Positions 62,094 through 64,000 of a stretch of DNA of 64,000 nucleotides are shown here, one piece after another. The DNA comes from JABMRP01 sp964444795 (GTDB lineage: Bacteria > Planctomycetota > Planctomycetia > Pirellulales > Thermoguttaceae): NCBI GenBank assembly GCA_964444795.1, contig CAYUIQ010000008.1:11275-75274 (forward strand). Direction: 5' to 3'. Numbering within the stretch: the first letter of the stretch is position 1; every line of letters starts with the position of its first letter. The translations under genes were made by a program, and so were the position numbers. Below the pieces are notes generated by a model. That model was not told where the DNA came from. It worked only from the letters and a program-made list of their open reading frames with translations, and searched no databases.

Positions 62094-64000
62094 TCAGTGG
62101 CGACGCCAGCGCCGGCCGTACCAGCCCAGTCCCAGCAGGCCGAGAAACCCGAGGGCAAAGGAGGAAGGCTCGGGAACCGCCTCCAACTGCTCGATCTGGA
62201 AGTTGTCGAAGTGGGCGGCAATCAGGTATCCTTGAAGGCCGACGTAGTTGTCCGCGTAACCGCCGACCTTGGTGTACGAGTAGACCGGCGTACTGAAGCC
62301 GTTGACGTCGCCGAAGACCTCGATCAACGTGTCTCCCGCGCCGTCGAAAGGATTGTTGTCGCCCACGCCGGTAAGCAGGATCTCGATGTGCTTCATCCCG
62401 GGGCCCGGGCTGCTGGTGTAGATCAATTCACTCGGCGTCAGATACGTGCTGCCGTCGAAGGCAAACATCTGGCCGTTGCCGCGGAATCCCAGGCCGAGGT
62501 GCTCGGAAGCGGCGTTGACAGAAGTCAAAGCGTCCGCGTGCGAAGCGCCGAGATTGATCGCGCCCCAGTCCATCGGGTCGCGGGTGGGATAATTCGACGG
62601 AGTGGGATCGACGTCGAAGCTGATCAACAGCCCTCCTTCGGAGTAATCCTCGTTGAAGTTAAAGTCCGGCGCGACGGTACCCCAATCGGCAAGGAGCAAC
62701 TGGTCCGGCGCGTTAACGTTCTGCAACTGGTGTGTGTAGCTCCCCGCACCGCCCGACTGCAAGTACTGCGTAGGAGCCAGCGAACCGGTCTGCCGGCCGA
62801 TGTCCGTGTTGACGTTGTATGTGTTGGGAGTATTGGCGTCGAAATCGTCGTGAAACAGGAGCCCTCCCGGCGTCGGTGGCGGCGGCGCGGTAGTCATGGC
62901 GCCGTCGAACCGCACCTCGCTCAGCCCGACGAGGCCGTCGTTGTTTGTGAAGCCCCAGTTCGTTGTGATATCGAAGCGGACGAGGCGGGCGTTGTCCGCG
63001 GCGGCAAAACTGCTCAGGTCGACTACCTGCCCGAAATCGAGTGCGGCGTTGCCCGGCGCTTGGTTGAATTCGGTGTTGAGGAGCGAGGTGAACGCGCCGC
63101 CTTCGCTGGCGGCGACGGAAATCCCGACAGCTCTCGCGCCAGCGGTGAGCGCGCTGGGTTCATTAAAATTCCAGACCTTCAGCGAACTCAGATCGTAGTT
63201 GCCTTCCAGGTCGAACGTGATGTGAACGCCACCAGCAAGGGGATCAGGAAAGCCAGGTTCACCGGCGATGTTGCCGGCGCTGGTCCACATGGTGTCATTG
63301 GCCGTCGTCGAATGAAAGCCGTTGCCCTCGTCAAACCCGCTGCCGTCGATGGCAAAAACCGCATCACGAGGGACAAGGTTGAGCACCTCCGAGGAGACAT
63401 CCTCAATGGTGACGCCGGTAATAAATGCAGGCGGCGGTGGAGGCGGCGACGCAGATTCGAAGCGCACCTCGCTGAGGCCGACGTACTCGTTTGCCGCGCC
63501 GCTGTGCGCGGTCTGAATGTCGAACTTCACCAGCCGCGCGCCACTGGCGTCAAACGGCACCCATTGTGAAGGTTCCGCTACCGTTCCGCCCGCCACGGCC
63601 AACGTCTTGCTGCCCATCGGCGTCCACGTGGCCGTGTTCGGATCGGTGTCGGACGAGACGTAGAGGTCGAAGTTCTTGGTGCCGCGAGACTGGTAAAGCG
63701 TGGTCGCCGAGGGGTGAACCTGGTTCTGGTTCCAGACGTACGCGCCGGTCAGATCGTGCGTCCCGCCGAGGTCAAACACGACTTCCTGGCTTGCCACGTT
63801 GGGCGGGGTGCCGGTGGGTCCGCCGAGGCCGCCGTCGCCGTCGCCTCCGATCCACATGGTCGAAGCGTGTGTGTGGCTGTCGTGCGTACCGGCCGGGGAG
63901 TTGGTGCTCAGGCCGGACGAGTTGATCATGTTGAGAGTACTGACGCGAATGGCACTTCCATAGTCCAGGTAACGACTTACGGCGACGACCGATTTCGCGG
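62094..64000 (-). CDS. PEP-CTERM protein with two discoidin-like domains (5' end outside window)
   Basis: The frame stays open through the edge at 64000 with no start required inside, giving 635 codons here. Two related domains end in VGLSEVRF (first just before a PPPPPP linker, second before PPPPTPG), typical of F5/8-type C sandwiches. A third, jelly-roll-like domain follows (GGLLFHDDFDANTPNTYNVNTD onwards). The end is VPEPSSFALGFLGLLGLGWY then GRRWRRH: PEP motif, membrane span and basic tail. The protein is sorted by an exosortase to the surface or extracellular matrix. Confidence 0.85.
   Translation of the reverse strand, partial: AKSVVAVSRYLDYGSAIRVSTLNMINSSGLSTNSPAGTHDSHTHASTMWIGGDGDGGLGGPTGTPPNVASQEVVFDLGGTHDLTGAYVWNQNQVHPSATTLYQSRGTKNFDLYVSSDTDPNTATWTPMGSKTLAVAGGTVAEPSQWVPFDASGARLVKFDIQTAHSGAANEYVGLSEVRFESASPPPPPPAFITGVTIEDVSSEVLNLVPRDAVFAIDGSGFDEGNGFHSTTANDTMWTSAGNIAGEPGFPDPLAGGVHITFDLEGNYDLSSLKVWNFNEPSALTAGARAVGISVAASEGGAFTSLLNTEFNQAPGNAALDFGQVVDLSSFAAADNARLVRFDITTNWGFTNNDGLVGLSEVRFDGAMTTAPPPPTPGGLLFHDDFDANTPNTYNVNTDIGRQTGSLAPTQYLQSGGAGSYTHQLQNVNAPDQLLLADWGTVAPDFNFNEDYSEGGLLISFDVDPTPSNYPTRDPMDWGAINLGASHADALTSVNAASEHLGLGFRGNGQMFAFDGSTYLTPSELIYTSSPGPGMKHIEILLTGVGDNNPFDGAGDTLIEVFGDVNGFSTPVYSYTKVGGYADNYVGLQGYLIAAHFDNFQIEQLEAVPEPSSFALGFLGLLGLGWYGRRWRRH

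Overview
The window looks like chromosome from an uncultured, probably anaerobic member of the Planctomycetota. This is inferred from gene families typical of the phylum: a DUF1549/DUF1553 cytochrome-type protein followed by a Tat-exported DUF1501 protein and a PPC-domain protein, a DUF1559 pilin-like protein next to a small lipoprotein, three Tat-exported Gfo/Idh/MocA oxidoreductases, an HzsA-related di-heme protein, and a PEP-CTERM protein. No rRNA, tRNA, CRISPR array or intact insertion sequence was recognised. Coding is GC-rich and found on both strands.

Layout. 1-7.3 kb (minus strand): a partial exported protein, a two-gene module with a DpnII/MboI-like PD-(D/E)XK nuclease, two Gfo/Idh/MocA oxidoreductases and a GH43-like beta-propeller protein. 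A 69-bp promoter-bearing sequence is duplicated upstream of the nuclease module and upstream of the first oxidoreductase. 7.8-12.8 kb (plus): a compact tungsten-type aldehyde:ferredoxin oxidoreductase (AOR) operon holding a LUD/Fe-S protein, an HdrB-like CCG protein, a zinc-ribbon protein, the AOR, a four-cluster ferredoxin and a MoaD-like carrier. It is followed by a CBS4-PAS4 hybrid histidine kinase (13.2-16.8 kb). 16.9-22.4 kb (minus): a very large exported methyltransferase-like/PQQ-propeller fusion, a CaCA cation exchanger and an nhaR-type regulator broken by an in-frame stop. 22.4-24.9 kb (plus): a short ribosome hibernation factor overlapping a DksA-type zinc-finger gene, then small proteins including a DUF302 protein.

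25.2-30.4 kb (plus): the DUF1549/1553, DUF1501 and PPC trio. Then come Tex (minus), a transglutaminase-esterase fusion (plus), an FG-GAP protein and a third oxidoreductase (minus), a di-heme HzsA-related protein (plus), a giant 1332-aa protein of unknown function (plus) and a polytopic membrane protein (minus). Two gene remnants lie in this part: a lipoprotein fragment at about 38.7 kb and a transposase N-terminus at about 47.0 kb.

47.1-64 kb (all minus): a long co-directional cluster in which three UroD-superfamily proteins alternate with two GH106-type proteins, a GH43-like protein and a BNR_4 propeller protein. Three junctions in it are 4-bp ATGA overlaps. Upstream of it are a lipoprotein, a DUF1559 protein and a PEP-CTERM protein that runs off the end. 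The best candidates for a new system are this interleaved UroD/GH106 cluster, the AOR-LUD-HdrB operon, and the nuclease plus unknown-protein pair.
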